DNA of 64,000 bases, taken from positions 5,789,501 through 5,853,500 of the forward strand of contig NC_064233.1 in NCBI RefSeq assembly GCF_023101765.2, written 5' to 3'. The position numbers and the translations under genes were made by a program. This DNA comes from Spodoptera frugiperda. Taxonomy: Eukaryota; Arthropoda; Insecta; Lepidoptera; Noctuidae. Shown one piece after another: positions 62,452-64,000 of this stretch; the first letter of the stretch is position 1, and each line of letters begins with the position of its first letter. Below the pieces are notes generated by a model. That model saw only the letters and a list, made by a program, of their open reading frames with translations, was not told the origin of the DNA and ran no database searches.

Positions 62452-62563
62452 ACCCGAAACAACAATTTGCAGATCACACAAAGAGGTTGCTCCGTGCGGG
62501 AATTGAACCCGCTACCCGTTGCGTGGCAGCCGGTTGCCCAGCCACCGCGTCAACGGTGCAGCT
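62452..62563 (-). mobile_element. SINE-C head fragment
   Basis: It runs from acccgaaacaacaatttgca to agccaccgcgtcaacggtgc. Confidence 0.65.
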
Positions 62564-62599
62564 AAGTCACTTATACCACGGATAATGCATCCGTTATTA

Positions 62600-62903
62600 A
62601 TTGTGGGACAGCCAAGCTTCGGCACGAATGGGCCGGCTCGACCGAAGTGATACCACGGCCTCACAGAAAACCGACGTGAAACAACGCTTGCGTTTTGTTT
62701 CGTTGTGTAAGTGACGTTTTAGACTCAAATACCCCCATTCCCAATCTTCCCAATTTCCGAATCCCCAACAACTTAAATTGAACGGCCCAAGAGGCCGGCA
62801 ACGCACATGTAATGCCTCTGGTATTTCGGGGATCCATGGCGGCAATTGCTAAGCATCAGGTGATCCGCCTGCTCGTTTACCAGGTTTTACTATAAAAAAA
62901 AAA
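62600..62903 (+). repeat. SINE-B, full length
   Basis: It runs from attgtgggacagccaagctt to cctgctcgtttaccaggttt and a 12-base A run. Confidence 0.75.
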
Positions 62904-63117
62904 AACGAAAAATGGTTTGATCTGATCCCTGCCGCCTTTTCCTCAACGCGACAGTCCTTCCATCCTTATTATACAGCGTGTAACAAAATACCAGGATGAT
63001 TTTCCAGAAAAAAAAAACACAAAAAGTTAACGACGTCATTATCCTCAACCAAAAGTTAACAATTCTGCTGATTGAAACACAAAATTTGGTTTCAGTAAAT
63101 TAAGCTGTGACACTGTT
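62904..63117. other. Unassigned spacer
   Basis: No recognised features. Confidence 0.4.
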
Positions 63118-63190
63118 TCAAAGTTTCAAAGTCAAAGCATTTATTTCAATTAATCCTTAATTAGGCACTTTTGAAACGTCAACGTCTGTT
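63118..63190 (-). repeat. REP-F 3' fragment
   Basis: It runs from gtttcaaagtcaaagc to cacttttgaaacgtcaacg. Confidence 0.55.
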
Positions 63191-63525
63191 CTCAACTAAT
63201 CCAATAAAAATAAGGATGATAATAGGATACCACGATGCTTAATAACGCGGGAGAATAATGATTTGTTAAATAAAAGTTAAAGTTTTTTGAAAAATCACAC
63301 ACCTACTCATATACATCAAGAAGCACTGAAGAATACAGGTTGAATAGAATCTCTACACAAAGTTTCAGCTCAAAATACGATAAAAAAAATTGGTACCAAA
63401 TACTTGTTGTCGCATGTATTTTTATATTTTTCTTATACAGAGGTACCCGTGCCTATTTATCTACGTAATACGTAATATTATGTTACGTGGTAACGTCGGT
63501 ATTCTAAACACGAATACCTTAGTAC
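63191..63525. other. Unassigned AT-rich spacer
   Basis: No recognised features. Confidence 0.4.
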
Positions 63526-64000
63526 AATAGGGTAGATGACTAATTTTTATTTTAATGGCCGTCTTGTAGATTATTTTAAAATATCAGACATGTATTTTTT
63601 ATTTTCTTACGGAAACAAATACTTCCGAAAATATATCCATTTGAAATATCGCGTAACATCACTTTTGAGTACGTTTTATACTGAATAGTGAAGTAGTTAG
63701 TTCCCAATCCTAAACTTTGATTCGTTTTATCTAAATATTGTTATCTTATATGACAAAACTAGCTGCTTCCACGCGGTTCCACCCGCCCTGCTTGGCTCCT
63801 ATTGATCATAGCGTGATGTTTTATAGCCTATAGCCTTCCTCGATCAATGCACTATTCAACACAAAAAGAATTATTCAAATTGGACCAGTAGTTCGCGCGT
63901 TCAAACAAACAAACAATCAAACAAACAAACTCTTCAGCTTTATAATATTAGTATAGATAAAAAATACGTGTCTAATACTTTTTCATTACCTAACTGGCGG
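63526..64000 (+). repeat. REP-H copy, split by a Helitron, cut by window end
   Basis: It starts gggtagatgactaattttta; the continuation taaaaaatacgtgtctaat resumes at 63958. Confidence 0.65.
63759..63957 (-). mobile_element. HEL-1 (Lep1-type Helitron), complete, with known empty site
   Basis: On the minus strand it begins TCTATACTAATATTATAAAG and ends GTGGAAGCAGCTAG. Removing it restores atatgacaaaataaaaaata exactly as in REP-H at 51181. No base is duplicated or lost. Confidence 0.88.

Overview
This 64 kb window looks like repeat-rich nuclear DNA from a moth, probably a noctuid or close relative. The evidence is the set of short interspersed repeats that I recognise from memory as typical of noctuid genomes (tRNA-derived SINEs, Lep1-type Helitrons, R1-like LINE tails), the AT-rich intergenic DNA, eukaryotic GT-AG introns and pol III tRNA genes. 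It is not bacterial: there are no operons, no Shine-Dalgarno sites, and only one long ORF, which belongs to a retrotransposon.

Two host genes can be read. (1) On the minus strand, about 3.1-16.9 kb, lie six exons of a divergent V-type H+-ATPase subunit D (Vha36) paralogue. Splice sites and phases agree at every junction, but the second coding exon carries a 2-nt excess that breaks its frame; the C-terminal part would lie beyond the left edge. (2) On the plus strand, 48.8-50.6 kb, lies a complete three-exon gene for a secreted 94-residue Kunitz/BPTI-type protein with an unusually long segment between its second and third cysteines. A third, low-confidence exon (minus strand, 48.1-48.6 kb) is cut by a SINE with a clear 13-bp target duplication.

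Ten tRNA loci lie between 4.2 and 44.4 kb: six tRNA-Asn (one with an ATT anticodon, one with a broken D arm), three tRNA-Thr(AGT) and one tRNA-Glu(TTC).

The rest is mostly mobile DNA. The largest element is a complete BEL/Pao LTR retrotransposon (51.7-58.3 kb, minus strand) with apparently identical 267-bp LTRs, a 5-bp target duplication, a tRNA-Tyr-type primer-binding site and one uninterrupted 1717-codon gag-pol ORF; it sits inside an older LINE relic. Other well-bounded elements are a 700-bp hAT derivative with an 8-bp target duplication, a 600-bp near-perfect foldback, a 780-bp PIF/Harbinger-like foldback nested in another MITE, a 303-bp foldback with TAA duplications, and five Lep1-type Helitrons, one with a matching empty site in the same window. 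A 3' fragment of an R1-like LINE (0.8-1.7 kb) explains about twenty shorter poly(A)-ended fragments. Several nested insertions give relative ages. I found no CRISPR array, rRNA or clear new multi-gene system; the most biologically interesting items are the two host genes and the tRNA variants.

Repeat labels (SINE-A, SINE-B, SINE-C, SINE-K, LINE-L, REP-F, REP-H, REP-J, REP-E, MITE-G, HEL-1, HEL-2) are local names defined here by comparing copies inside the window.
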